Positions 6,988 through 14,658 of a stretch of 17,615 bases of DNA are shown piece after piece. The notes under the pieces were generated by a model. The model ran no database searches, was not told where the DNA came from, and was given only the letters and a program-made list of their open reading frames with translations. Within the stretch, counting starts at the first letter, position 1. Every line of letters starts with the position of its first letter. The stretch comes from an uncultured Caulobacter sp. (GTDB lineage: Bacteria; Pseudomonadota; Alphaproteobacteria; Caulobacterales; Caulobacteraceae): contig NZ_CALCDX010000184.1 in NCBI RefSeq assembly GCF_937900395.1, positions 1 through 17,615 of the forward strand. The letters run 5' to 3'. A program made the position numbers and the translations under genes.

Positions 6988-6996
6988 TTATCCACA
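6988..6996 (+). promoter_or_regulatory. DnaA box-like motif 1 (ttatccaca)
   Basis: An exact match to the classical consensus TTATCCACA. It sits inside a 14-nt word, agttatccacaggg (6986-6999), that is repeated on the same strand at 7207-7220. It lies 24 bp before the start codon of the 61-aa membrane protein. DnaA binding is an inference from sequence only. Confidence 0.5.
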
Positions 6997-7020
6997 GGGG
7001 GTATCCGCGCGGAGACCGCC

Positions 7021-7206
7021 ATGTCCAACCTCCTGGCCCCGGAAGATGACCGCCAGACCGCCGTCACCGAGTTCGAGGCCGGCCCGATCCGCGCCCGCGC
7101 CGAGGTCAGCGTGACTCCGGCGGGGCTGCTGGCGCTGGGGGCGATGATCAGCGGCATCCTGCTGTCGAGCGCCGCGATCGTCTGGGCGGCGCGGCGGCGG
7201 CGCTGA
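7021..7206 (+). CDS. Small single-pass membrane protein of unknown function
   Basis: A 61-aa protein. An acidic/polar N-terminal half (MSNLLAPEDDRQTAVTEFEAG...) is followed by a transmembrane helix, about AGLLALGAMISGILLSSAAIVWA, and a C-terminal ARRRR tail. By the positive-inside rule this puts the C-terminus in the cytoplasm and the N-terminal half in the periplasm, with no cleavable signal. The ATG at 7021 has ggag 6 nt upstream. Codon third positions are mostly G/C. The stop codon abuts the second DnaA box-like motif, and the gene lies between direct 14-nt repeats. No family is recognised. It sits just after the nusG terminator, so it needs its own promoter, which I cannot identify. Confidence 0.65.
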   Translation: MSNLLAPEDDRQTAVTEFEAGPIRARAEVSVTPAGLLALGAMISGILLSSAAIVWAARRRR

Positions 7207-7208
7207 AG

Positions 7209-7217
7209 TTATCCACA
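7209..7217 (+). promoter_or_regulatory. DnaA box-like motif 2 (ttatccaca)
   Basis: Second exact TTATCCACA, same strand and 221 bp from the first, again within agttatccacaggg (7207-7220). It starts 3 bp after the stop codon of the 61-aa protein and 15 bp before a palindromic repeat. Confidence 0.5.
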
Positions 7218-7223
7218 GGGTGG

Positions 7224-7344
7224 TCCTTCTCCCCTTGCGGGAGAAGGTGGCCCGAAGGGCCGGATGAGGGGTTTTCCGGGCGCCGCCATGCGACCCCTCA
7301 CCCGACCCGCTTCGCGGGCCACCCTCTCCCGCAAGGGGAGAGGG
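7224..7344. repeat. Nested palindromic intergenic repeat, copy B
   Basis: Same family and orientation as 3284-3413. It opens with ccttctccccttgcgggaga, continues with aggtgg, a variable inner hairpin and ggatgaggggtt, and closes with acccctcacccgac, a second variable hairpin and accctctcccgcaaggggag. The inner stems differ from copy A but remain paired (cccgaagggc here against gcggagcgcc there; cccgcttcgcggg against accgccttcggcggt). This suggests the structure is retained. Confidence 0.85.
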
Positions 7345-7459
7345 ATATTCCCGTTCCTTTGCTCCGCGAAAACCGACGTTTCCGTTCTTCTACCGCCACT
7401 TACCGAAAAAATCCGCCCGTCCGTCCCCGGCGCTTCCCCCGGCCTCATGCTTTACCCCC

Positions 7460-7870
7460 ATGAGCCAGACCGACACCCCCGCCGCCCGTTCGCCCCGCCA
7501 GTGGTGCGATGAGATGCAAGCCAAGCTGATGGCCGCCCTCGACGAGGCCTGGCGCATCGGGGAGTCCAGCGACGACCCCGCCGTCCAGGCCCGCGCCCGC
7601 GACAAGGCCCGGCTGTGCGGCCAGATGGCGGCCACGGCCCGCAAGATCGCCGCCATGTCCCCGCCGGAGAAACGCGGCAAGGCGGAGCCCGAGCACCCGC
7701 TGGACCTGATCCAGGATTTCGTTCGCCGCATGGACAAGGCGACGACGGCGGCGGAGGCCCAGGCGCGGGCGACGCAAGCCGCTCAGGCGGCGCAAGCGCC
7801 CGAACCTCAGCCCCGCGCGGCCCAGGCCGTGGTCATGCAGGCGGCGCTCCGCAAGCTGAAGCGACGATAA
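7460..7870 (+). CDS. Conserved-looking hypothetical protein, helical
   Basis: A 136-aa soluble protein with no signal or membrane segment. Residues about 13-110 look alpha-helical: WCDEMQAKLMAALDEAWRIG, then a charged Ala-rich region including ARDKARLCGQMAATARKIAAM. An Ala/Gln/Pro-rich linker follows at about 96-124, and the end is basic (ALRKLKRR). Codon use is strongly GC3-biased, supporting a real gene. No Shine-Dalgarno precedes the ATG at 7460 (the upstream bases are ctttaccccc), so translation may be leaderless or the start may lie elsewhere. The helical, DNA-associated-looking make-up is reminiscent of small phage or nucleoid proteins, but no family can be named. It lies 222 bp upstream of the giant RTX gene on the same strand. 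Confidence 0.7.
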   Translation: MSQTDTPAARSPRQWCDEMQAKLMAALDEAWRIGESSDDPAVQARARDKARLCGQMAATARKIAAMSPPEKRGKAEPEHPLDLIQDFVRRMDKATTAAEAQARATQAAQAAQAPEPQPRAAQAVVMQAALRKLKRR

Positions 7871-8092
7871 CCGTCAGTCCACCGAATATTGATGACGCCA
7901 TTCAATCTCCGCGCGTCTTGGGGTGTCAAAATCACGCGCGACGGTTGTTAACCTTAAGCTCTACGTCAGGAAGATTACTATCCACAGATAAATCTTGGGT
8001 AGAGTGGGCGAAATCTAGGCGCCTTCCTTTCCGTATGCCTAGCTTGACTTCTCAACCTCCGGGCGTCCGCCCGTTAGCAGGGAAGTTCGGCC
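7871..8092 (+). promoter_or_regulatory. AT-richer leader/promoter region of the giant RTX gene
   Basis: A 222-bp spacer noticeably richer in A/T than its surroundings. It contains gttaaccttaa (7947-7957), which resembles a CtrA half-site (TTAACCAT) with mismatches. It also contains ctatccaca (7978-7986), one base from the DnaA box seen twice upstream. A ttgact occurs at 8044-8049 and a small GC hairpin cgggcg-tc-cgcccg at 8060-8073. No -10 with good spacing stands out. An agggaag ribosome site precedes the ATG at 8093. Confidence 0.35.
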
Positions 8093-11000
8093 ATGTTCGT
8101 GAAGACTCTCACCTCGGGCGACGACGTCTATGCCGGCGACGAGGGCGCGCCGGACCTGGTCGATCTGGTCCATGGCGGGGCGGGCGATGACGACCTGTCG
8201 GGCGGCCAGGGCGACGACACCCTGAACGGCGAAGGCGACAACGATCTGCTGAGCGGCGGGGTGGGGAACGACATTCTGGACGGCGGCGCCGGCGACGACA
8301 CGGCCGTCTTCTCCGGCGCGGCCGGCGACTATGTCTGGAGCGGCGACAGCCATTCGGCCACGATCACCGGCCCGGACGGAACCGACACTCTGATCGATGT
8401 CGAGCACCTGAAGTTCGGCGCGACCGTCATCAACCTCCCCGCGCCCAACACCGCGCCCACCGCGCCGGCCGACAGCGACACCGCGGCCAACACCGTCTCG
8501 GAAGGCGCGGCCAACGGGACCGTGGTCGCCGGCTTGGCCCTGTCCGCGAGCGATCCGGACGCCAGCCAGACCCTGACCTGGTCGCTGCTGGACGACGCTG
8601 GCGGGCGCTTCGCCATCGACGCCGCCACGGGCGTTGTCACCGTCGCCGACGGCTCCAAGCTGAACTTCGAGGCCGCCGCCTCGCATCAGGTCACCGTCCA
8701 GGTCAGCGGCGGGACGGCCGTATCGTCCGCGAGCTTCACCATCGCCGTGGCCAATGTCGCGCCAACCGCGCCGGCGGATTCGGACGCCGCGGCCAATTCG
8801 GTGACCGAAGGCTCGGCCGCCGGGACAGTGGTCTCGGGCCTGACGATCGGGGCGACCGATCCCAGCAGCGCCGTCACCTACAGCCTGTCCGACAACGCGG
8901 GCGGGCGCTTCGCGATCGACGCCGCCACGGGCGTGGTCACCGTCGCCGACGCTTCGAAGCTGAACTTCGAGACGGCAGCCTCGCATCAGATCACCGTGCA
9001 GGCCAGCGATGGAACGGCGTCGTCCCAGACCACCTTCACGATCCAGGTCGCCAATGTCGCCGCGGGCGCGCCGACGGACGGCGACGCCGCCGCCAACACC
9101 ATCTCCGAGGCCGCCGCCAACGGGACGGCCGTGTCGGGTCTTTCGATCAACGCCGCCGATCCGAACGGGGGCGTGACCTACAGCCTGGTCGATGACGCGG
9201 GCGGCCGCTTCGCGATCAACGCCGCGACGGGCGTCGTCACGGTGGCCGACGCCAGCCTGATCGACTTCGACGCGGCGGCCTCGCACCAGATCACCGTGCG
9301 GGCGACCGACGACCAGGGCGCGACCGACGCCACCTTCGCCATCGACGTCGCCAACGCGCCGCCGTCGATCCCGACCGACGCCGACACGACCGCCAACCTG
9401 GTCTCGGAGGACGCCGCCAACGGCGCCCTGGTCGGGCTCACCGCCTCGGCCGTCGAGCCCAAGACCGGGACCGTCAGCTACAGCCTGTCGGACGACGCCG
9501 GCGGCCGCTTCGCCATCGACGCGGCGACCGGCGTGGTGACCGTCGCCGACGCCTCCAAGCTGAACTTCGAGGTCGCCTCCTCGCACCAGATCACCGTGCG
9601 GGCCACCGACGGCCAGGGCGTCTTCAGCAGCCAGACCTTCACGATCGCGATCGCCAACGTCGCCAACGGCGCGCCCCAGGACGGCGACAGCGCCGCCAAC
9701 ACCATCTCCGAAGGCGCGGTGAACGGCGACGCCGTCCAGGGCCTGTCGATCTCGGCGCCCGACATCAACGGCGGCCCGCTGGTCTACAGCCTGCTGGACG
9801 ACGCGGGCGGCCGCTTCGCGATCAACGCCGCGACCGGCGTCGTCACGGTGGCCAACGCCAACCTGTTGAACTTCGAGGCGGCGACCTCGCACCAGATCGT
9901 CGTCCAGGCCGCCAGCGGCGCGGAGAAGGCCACGGCGAGCTTCACCATCGGCGTCCTCAACGCCGCCCCCGTCACGCCGTTCGACGCCAATCCGGCGGCC
10001 ACCAGCGTGAGCGAGGCGCCCGCCAACGGCGCCGCCACCGGCCTGACCGTCTCGGCCCCCGACCCGCACGGCGGGACGGTGACCTACAGCCTGACCAACA
10101 ACGCCGGCGGCCGCTTCGCCATCGACCCCACGACCGGCGTGGTCACGGTGCTGAACGGCGCGCTGCTGGACGCCGATCTCCAGGCCAGCCACACGATCAC
10201 CGTCCAGGCTGCCGACGGCCTGCTGACCACCAGCGGCGACTTCGTCATCAGCCTGATCGACAAGATCGACAGCTACTGGACCGGCACCACGGCGGCCAAC
10301 ACCTACGCCGTCACCGCGACCGACGTGCAGGACTGGCAGTTGGACGGCCTGGCCGGCAACGACACCCTGACCGGCGGCGCCGGCGATGACGTCCTTATTG
10401 GCGGGGCGGGCGACGACATCCTGGCCGGCGGCGGCGGCAATGACACCTTCCTGGTCGCGGCCAGCGAGGGGACCGACACCTTCGACGGCGGCGCGGGCTA
10501 CGACACGATCAAGGCCTCGGCCAGCAACGTCACCATCACCATCAAGTCGATGGCCGGCGTCGAGGCCTTCGCCCTGAACGGCTTCGTCAACGTCAACATC
10601 GCCGGCACCAGCGTCGCCGACACCCTGGACTTCACCAACGTCGCCATCCCGTGGACGCCGACCATCAGCATGGGCGCGGGCGCCGACGTGGTCTACGGCG
10701 CGTCCAGCGCCGACAACATCAAGGGCGAGGCGGGGAACGACGACCTGCGCGGCGGGGCCGGGAACGACATCCTGGACGGCGGCGCGGACGTCGACAGCCT
10801 CAGCGGCGGCGACGGAAACGACACCCTGATCGGCGGCGCTGGCAATGACAGCATGTCGGGCGGGAATGGCGACGACCTGTTCCTGATGGGCGTCAGCTCG
10901 GGCACGGATTGGGTCGAAGGCGACGCCGGCTACGACACCGTCCAAGCCACGGCCGACAACACGATCTTCAACTTCAGCATGCTGCGCGGCGTCGAGGTCC

Positions 11001-14000
11001 TCTCCAGCGGCGGCTTTGCGAATGTGAGCGTCACCGGGACCAGCGCCGCCGACATGCTGGACTTCGGCGGCTTCACCTTTGTCGGCGCGGTCGCCATCAG
11101 CGGCGGCGCGGGCAACGACATCATCTACGGCACGCTGGGCGATGAGATCATCCGCGGCGACGCCGGAGACGACTGGATCGTCGCCTATTCCGGGAACGAC
11201 ACGCTCGAGGGCGGAGACGGGGCGGACGGCCTCAACGGCGGCGATGGCAATGACACGCTGAACGGCGGCGCGGGCAACGACAGCCTGAGCGGCGGCAATG
11301 GCGACGACGTCTTCCTGGTCGGCCTGAACGCGGGCTTCGACAGCTTCGACGGCGGGCCGGGCGCCGACACGATCCAGGCCACGGCCGCCAACACCGTGAT
11401 CGGCATGACCAGCATCGCGGGTATCGAGCTCATCTCGAACGGCGGGTTCGCCAATGTGACGATCTCGGGCTCCACGGGCGCCGACGGCCTGGACTTCACC
11501 AATGTGGTCCTCAGCCCCGCCATGACCGTCAACGGCCAGGCCGGCGACGACTCGATCGCGGGCTCCAATAACGCGGCCTATGTCGACACCATCAACGGCG
11601 GGGCCGGGAACGACACCATTCTGGGCCAGGCGGGCGCCGATGTGTTGGACGGCGGCGATGGCGCCGACACCGTCAACGGCGGCGAGGGGAACGACACCAT
11701 CACCGGCGGCGCGGGCAACGATAGCCTGATCGGCGGCAATGGCGACGACCTGTTCCTGATCGGCCTCAGCGCCGGTTTCGACGCCTATGACGGGGGCGCC
11801 GGCTACGACACGATCCAGGCTTCCGCGGCGAACGCCGTGATCGGCGTCGCCAACGTCGCCTATGCGCTCGCGGGCATCGAGGCGTTCTCCAGCGGCGGCT
11901 TCGCCAATGTGACCATCGGCGGCAGCAGCACGGCCGACGGCCTGGACTTCACCAACGTCGTCAGCACGGGCGGGCTGCTGATCACCGGTCTGGGCGGCGA
12001 CGACATCATCACCGGCTCGAACAACGCCGCCAATATCGACAACATCAATGGCGGCGCCGGCGCCGACACGCTCTACGGCCTGGCGGGCGACGACCTGCTG
12101 GATGGCGGAGCCGACAACGACGACATTCGCGGCGGCGACGGCAATGACACGATCACCGGCGGGACGGGCAACGACAGCCTGTCGGGCGGGAATGGCGACG
12201 ACGTCTTCCTGATCGGCGCCAGCGCCGGCTCGGACGCCTTCGACGGCGGCGCCGGCTTCGACGAGATCCGCGCCACCGCCAACAATGTCGCCATCAGCTT
12301 TAGCAGTCTGGCGGGCATTGAGGCCATCTCGGCGAACGGCTTCACCGGCGTGACCATCGCCGGCAGCAGCGGCGCCGACAACCTCAACTTCCAGGGCATC
12401 CAGATCAACGGCCTGGCGATCAACGCCGGCGCCGGCGACGACGTGATCACCGGCACCAACAATGCGGACGTCATCAGCGGCGGGACGGGCAACGACACGA
12501 TCTACGGCCTCGACGGCGCCGACGTCATCGACGGCGGGACGGGCGCGGACAGCATGTTCGGCGGCGCGGGCGACGACACCTTCCTGGTCAGCGCCGACCC
12601 GGTCTACTCCGACGTCTTCGATGGCGGCGCGGGCGTCGACACCGTCCAGGCGGTCGGCAATAACGTCGTCATCAGCATAGCCGGAATGACCTCCATCGAG
12701 GTCTTTTCCAGCGGCGGCTTCAGCAATGTCACCGTCGGCGGAACGACCGGCGCCGACAACTTGGACTTCACGGGCAAGACCTTCGTCGGCTCGATCGTGC
12801 TCAACGGCCTGGCCGGCAACGACACGATCACCGGTTCGGCGGGCGCGGACGTGATCAAGGGCGACGCCGGAACCGACACCCTGAACGGGGGCGACGGCGA
12901 CGACATCCTCGACGGCGGCGCCGACGTGGACGTCCTGAACGGAGGCGCCGGCAACGACGTTCTGCTGCTGGCGCCCGGCACCGGCTATGACACCTACAAC
13001 GGCGGCGACGGCTTCGACGAGATCCGCTCCACCGGCGCCACGACCATCGCCTGGGCCGGCATCTCCGGCATCGAGAAGATCAGCGGCGGCGGCTTCGCCA
13101 ATGTGCGGATTACGACGCAGTTCGCCGGTCTCGCGTGGAACATCGACTTCACGTCGTACCAGCTGGAGGGGATCGCCATGATCCTGGGCGGCACCGCCGC
13201 CGACACCATCACGGGCAGCCAAGGCAACGACGTGATCTACGGCGCCTACGGCCCCGATATTCTCAACGGCGGGCTGGGTGACGACACCTTCATCTATTAC
13301 TCCAGCGACGACGTCTATGCCGACACCCTCGACGGCGGCGCCGGCTGGGACAAGCTGGAGGCCCAGGCCGCCGGCTCGATCATCACGGTCGCCTCGATGA
13401 CCAGCATCGAGGAGATCTCGACCGGCGGCTTCGCCAACGTCACCCTGATGTCCACCAATGTGGCCGACACGATCGACCTGCGGAACGTGCAGGTCAGCGG
13501 CGCGCTCAGCGCGATCAACCTGCGCGGCGGCAACGACGTCTTCTACGGTTCGTCGGGTGCGGACGTCGTTGACGGCGGTGGCGGCAACGACACCATCTAC
13601 ACCGGCGATGGCGACGACATCATCCGCGTGACCTTCGGCAACGGCGTGGACATGGTCGACGGCGGCGCCGGCTACGACAAGATCGTCTATGGCGGCGGGG
13701 GCGCCGTCGACATTCCCTTCAACTTCGTGGGAATCGAAGAGGTCACGGGGTCTCAGCAGACCTTCGTGGATATCGTCGGCACCGCCGCCGATGACTTCAT
13801 TGACATGCGCGGCCTGGTCCTGACCTACATTCACCAGATCGACGGCGACGCTGGCGCCGACACGATCCACGGGTCCGCCGGCGCCGACACGATCTTCGGT
13901 GGGGCGGGCAATGACGAGCTCTTCGGCGAGGACGGCGACGACATATTCGTGTTCGGCGGGGAGGCCGGCGCCGACGTGGTCCATGGCGGCGCCGGATACG

Positions 14001-14569
14001 ACACGCTGGCGGGGATCGGGCAGATCTCGGTCAGCGCCTTTGATGGCATCGAAGCGATCAAGTGGACGGGCACCGACAGTTCATCCTATGGCGTCAAGGT
14101 CTTCGGCGACGACAACGCCAACACGTTCGACCTGACCAATGTCACCACCACCCGCGTCTACTACTTCTCTCTGAAGGGCGGGGACGACACCTTCATCGGC
14201 TCGGCCTCCGGGGAATACATCTTCAGCGGCGTGGGCGCCGACACCCTGACCGGCGGGGGCGGCGCGGACAAGTTCGCCTACTGGCAGGCCCCGGAGGCCG
14301 CCGGCGACATCATCGTCGATTTCACCATCGGCGAGGATAAGATCGACGTGTCGCTGATCGACGCCGTGCCGGTCGGGGCCAGCGGCGGCGATGACCCCTT
14401 CAAGTTCCTCGGGACCGGCGGCTTCACCAATGTCCAGGGGCAGTTGCGCTACAGCGTGGTCTCCGATGGCGTGATCGTCTCGGGCGACACCAACGGCGAC
14501 GGCGTGGCGGAATTCAACATCAAGGTGCTGGGCGTCTCGTCGCTGGCCGCTTCGGACTTCGTGCTCTAG
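8093..14569 (+). CDS. Giant RTX/cadherin-repeat protein, predicted type I secreted
   Basis: A 2158-aa acidic, Gly/Asp/Ala-rich protein almost free of Cys, with no Sec signal. Domains in order: residues 1-75, hemolysin-type Ca-binding nonapeptides (GGxGxDxLx); about 76-120, a linker with TGPDGTDTLIDVEHLKFG; about 121-723, six cadherin-like repeats of 99-102 aa (starts near 121, 223, 323, 422, 524 and 624) sharing GGRFAIDAATGVVTVAD and SHQITV; about 740-2000, ten composite modules, each an RTX block plus a beta unit of the type GGFANVxIxGxxxADxLDFTNV; about 2040-2158, a serralysin (M10)-type C-terminal domain with GGADKFAYW, DFTIGEDKIDVSLID, GDTNGDGVAEFNIKVLG and final DFVL. That C-terminus is the classic type I secretion signal. 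The start at 8093 has agggaag 7 nt upstream. A surface adhesin, biofilm or S-layer-like role is likely. No catalytic domain and no transporter genes are visible nearby. Confidence 0.93.
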   Translation: MFVKTLTSGDDVYAGDEGAPDLVDLVHGGAGDDDLSGGQGDDTLNGEGDNDLLSGGVGNDILDGGAGDDTAVFSGAAGDYVWSGDSHSATITGPDGTDTLIDVEHLKFGATVINLPAPNTAPTAPADSDTAANTVSEGAANGTVVAGLALSASDPDASQTLTWSLLDDAGGRFAIDAATGVVTVADGSKLNFEAAASHQVTVQVSGGTAVSSASFTIAVANVAPTAPADSDAAANSVTEGSAAGTVVSGLTIGATDPSSAVTYSLSDNAGGRFAIDAATGVVTVADASKLNFETAASHQITVQASDGTASSQTTFTIQVANVAAGAPTDGDAAANTISEAAANGTAVSGLSINAADPNGGVTYSLVDDAGGRFAINAATGVVTVADASLIDFDAAASHQITVRATDDQGATDATFAIDVANAPPSIPTDADTTANLVSEDAANGALVGLTASAVEPKTGTVSYSLSDDAGGRFAIDAATGVVTVADASKLNFEVASSHQITVRATDGQGVFSSQTFTIAIANVANGAPQDGDSAANTISEGAVNGDAVQGLSISAPDINGGPLVYSLLDDAGGRFAINAATGVVTVANANLLNFEAATSHQIVVQAASGAEKATASFTIGVLNAAPVTPFDANPAATSVSEAPANGAATGLTVSAPDPHGGTVTYSLTNNAGGRFAIDPTTGVVTVLNGALLDADLQASHTITVQAADGLLTTSGDFVISLIDKIDSYWTGTTAANTYAVTATDVQDWQLDGLAGNDTLTGGAGDDVLIGGAGDDILAGGGGNDTFLVAASEGTDTFDGGAGYDTIKASASNVTITIKSMAGVEAFALNGFVNVNIAGTSVADTLDFTNVAIPWTPTISMGAGADVVYGASSADNIKGEAGNDDLRGGAGNDILDGGADVDSLSGGDGNDTLIGGAGNDSMSGGNGDDLFLMGVSSGTDWVEGDAGYDTVQATADNTIFNFSMLRGVEVLSSGGFANVSVTGTSAADMLDFGGFTFVGAVAISGGAGNDIIYGTLGDEIIRGDAGDDWIVAYSGNDTLEGGDGADGLNGGDGNDTLNGGAGNDSLSGGNGDDVFLVGLNAGFDSFDGGPGADTIQATAANTVIGMTSIAGIELISNGGFANVTISGSTGADGLDFTNVVLSPAMTVNGQAGDDSIAGSNNAAYVDTINGGAGNDTILGQAGADVLDGGDGADTVNGGEGNDTITGGAGNDSLIGGNGDDLFLIGLSAGFDAYDGGAGYDTIQASAANAVIGVANVAYALAGIEAFSSGGFANVTIGGSSTADGLDFTNVVSTGGLLITGLGGDDIITGSNNAANIDNINGGAGADTLYGLAGDDLLDGGADNDDIRGGDGNDTITGGTGNDSLSGGNGDDVFLIGASAGSDAFDGGAGFDEIRATANNVAISFSSLAGIEAISANGFTGVTIAGSSGADNLNFQGIQINGLAINAGAGDDVITGTNNADVISGGTGNDTIYGLDGADVIDGGTGADSMFGGAGDDTFLVSADPVYSDVFDGGAGVDTVQAVGNNVVISIAGMTSIEVFSSGGFSNVTVGGTTGADNLDFTGKTFVGSIVLNGLAGNDTITGSAGADVIKGDAGTDTLNGGDGDDILDGGADVDVLNGGAGNDVLLLAPGTGYDTYNGGDGFDEIRSTGATTIAWAGISGIEKISGGGFANVRITTQFAGLAWNIDFTSYQLEGIAMILGGTAADTITGSQGNDVIYGAYGPDILNGGLGDDTFIYYSSDDVYADTLDGGAGWDKLEAQAAGSIITVASMTSIEEISTGGFANVTLMSTNVADTIDLRNVQVSGALSAINLRGGNDVFYGSSGADVVDGGGGNDTIYTGDGDDIIRVTFGNGVDMVDGGAGYDKIVYGGGGAVDIPFNFVGIEEVTGSQQTFVDIVGTAADDFIDMRGLVLTYIHQIDGDAGADTIHGSAGADTIFGGAGNDELFGEDGDDIFVFGGEAGADVVHGGAGYDTLAGIGQISVSAFDGIEAIKWTGTDSSSYGVKVFGDDNANTFDLTNVTTTRVYYFSLKGGDDTFIGSASGEYIFSGVGADTLTGGGGADKFAYWQAPEAAGDIIVDFTIGEDKIDVSLIDAVPVGASGGDDPFKFLGTGGFTNVQGQLRYSVVSDGVIVSGDTNGDGVAEFNIKVLGVSSLAASDFVL
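8453..10261 (+). repeat. Six tandem cadherin-like repeats (about 300 bp each)
   Basis: Repeat units begin near 8453, 8759, 9059, 9356, 9662 and 9962. Each encodes a Pro/Asp-rich linker (for example PTAPADSD), an NxVSE...NGT motif, a YSLxDDAGGRFAIxAATGVVTVA block, an L(N/D)FExAxSHQITV block and a closing strand. DNA identity is especially high between units 3 and 5 around the GRFAI block. The pattern matches bacterial cadherin-type beta-sandwich repeats, which often bind calcium at the linkers. Confidence 0.85.
10330..14250 (+). repeat. Ten composite RTX plus beta-unit modules
   Basis: The aligned aromatic of the GGF/NGF-type motif falls at residues 831, 975, 1119, 1270, 1417, 1543, 1667, 1780, 1891 and 1999. 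Module lengths are therefore 144, 144, 151, 147, 126, 124, 113, 111 and 108 aa. Each module has several GGxGNDxLxGG nonapeptides, a DxFDGGAGYDTIxA link and a segment with GIExxSxGGFANVxIxG and ADxLDF. The last two modules are the most diverged. Confidence 0.85.
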
Positions 14570-14575
14570 CGGGCG

Positions 14576-14610
14576 GGCCCCTCGCCGCCCGCGATGGGCG
14601 GGGAGGGGCC
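14576..14610 (+). terminator. Strong hairpin after the RTX gene, probable terminator
   Basis: Arms ggcccctcgccgccc (14576-14590) and gggcggggaggggcc (14596-14610) pair over 15 positions with one mismatch and a 5-nt loop. The hairpin begins 7 bp after the RTX stop. No T-run follows, so it may terminate inefficiently or protect the 3' end instead. xth begins about 50 bp later. Confidence 0.6.
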
Positions 14611-14658
14611 GTTCACGCCGGACGGGAACGCCTACGCCGCGGCGAAGGTTGTGCTCGG

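Noticed and set aside
8453..10261. Regular 300-bp periodicity considered as a CRISPR or satellite array
   Set aside because: The units are coding, in frame and protein-conserved with varied third positions; there are no short identical repeats with unique spacers.
8039..13984. An open frame of about 1980 codons on the minus strand opposite the giant RTX gene
   Set aside because: Its translation is a monotonous Val/Ala/Gly/Asp repeat mirroring the codon periodicity of the plus-strand repeats. The plus strand has clear RTX, cadherin-like and secretion domains with a ribosome site, so the antisense frame is a by-product of high GC and repeats.
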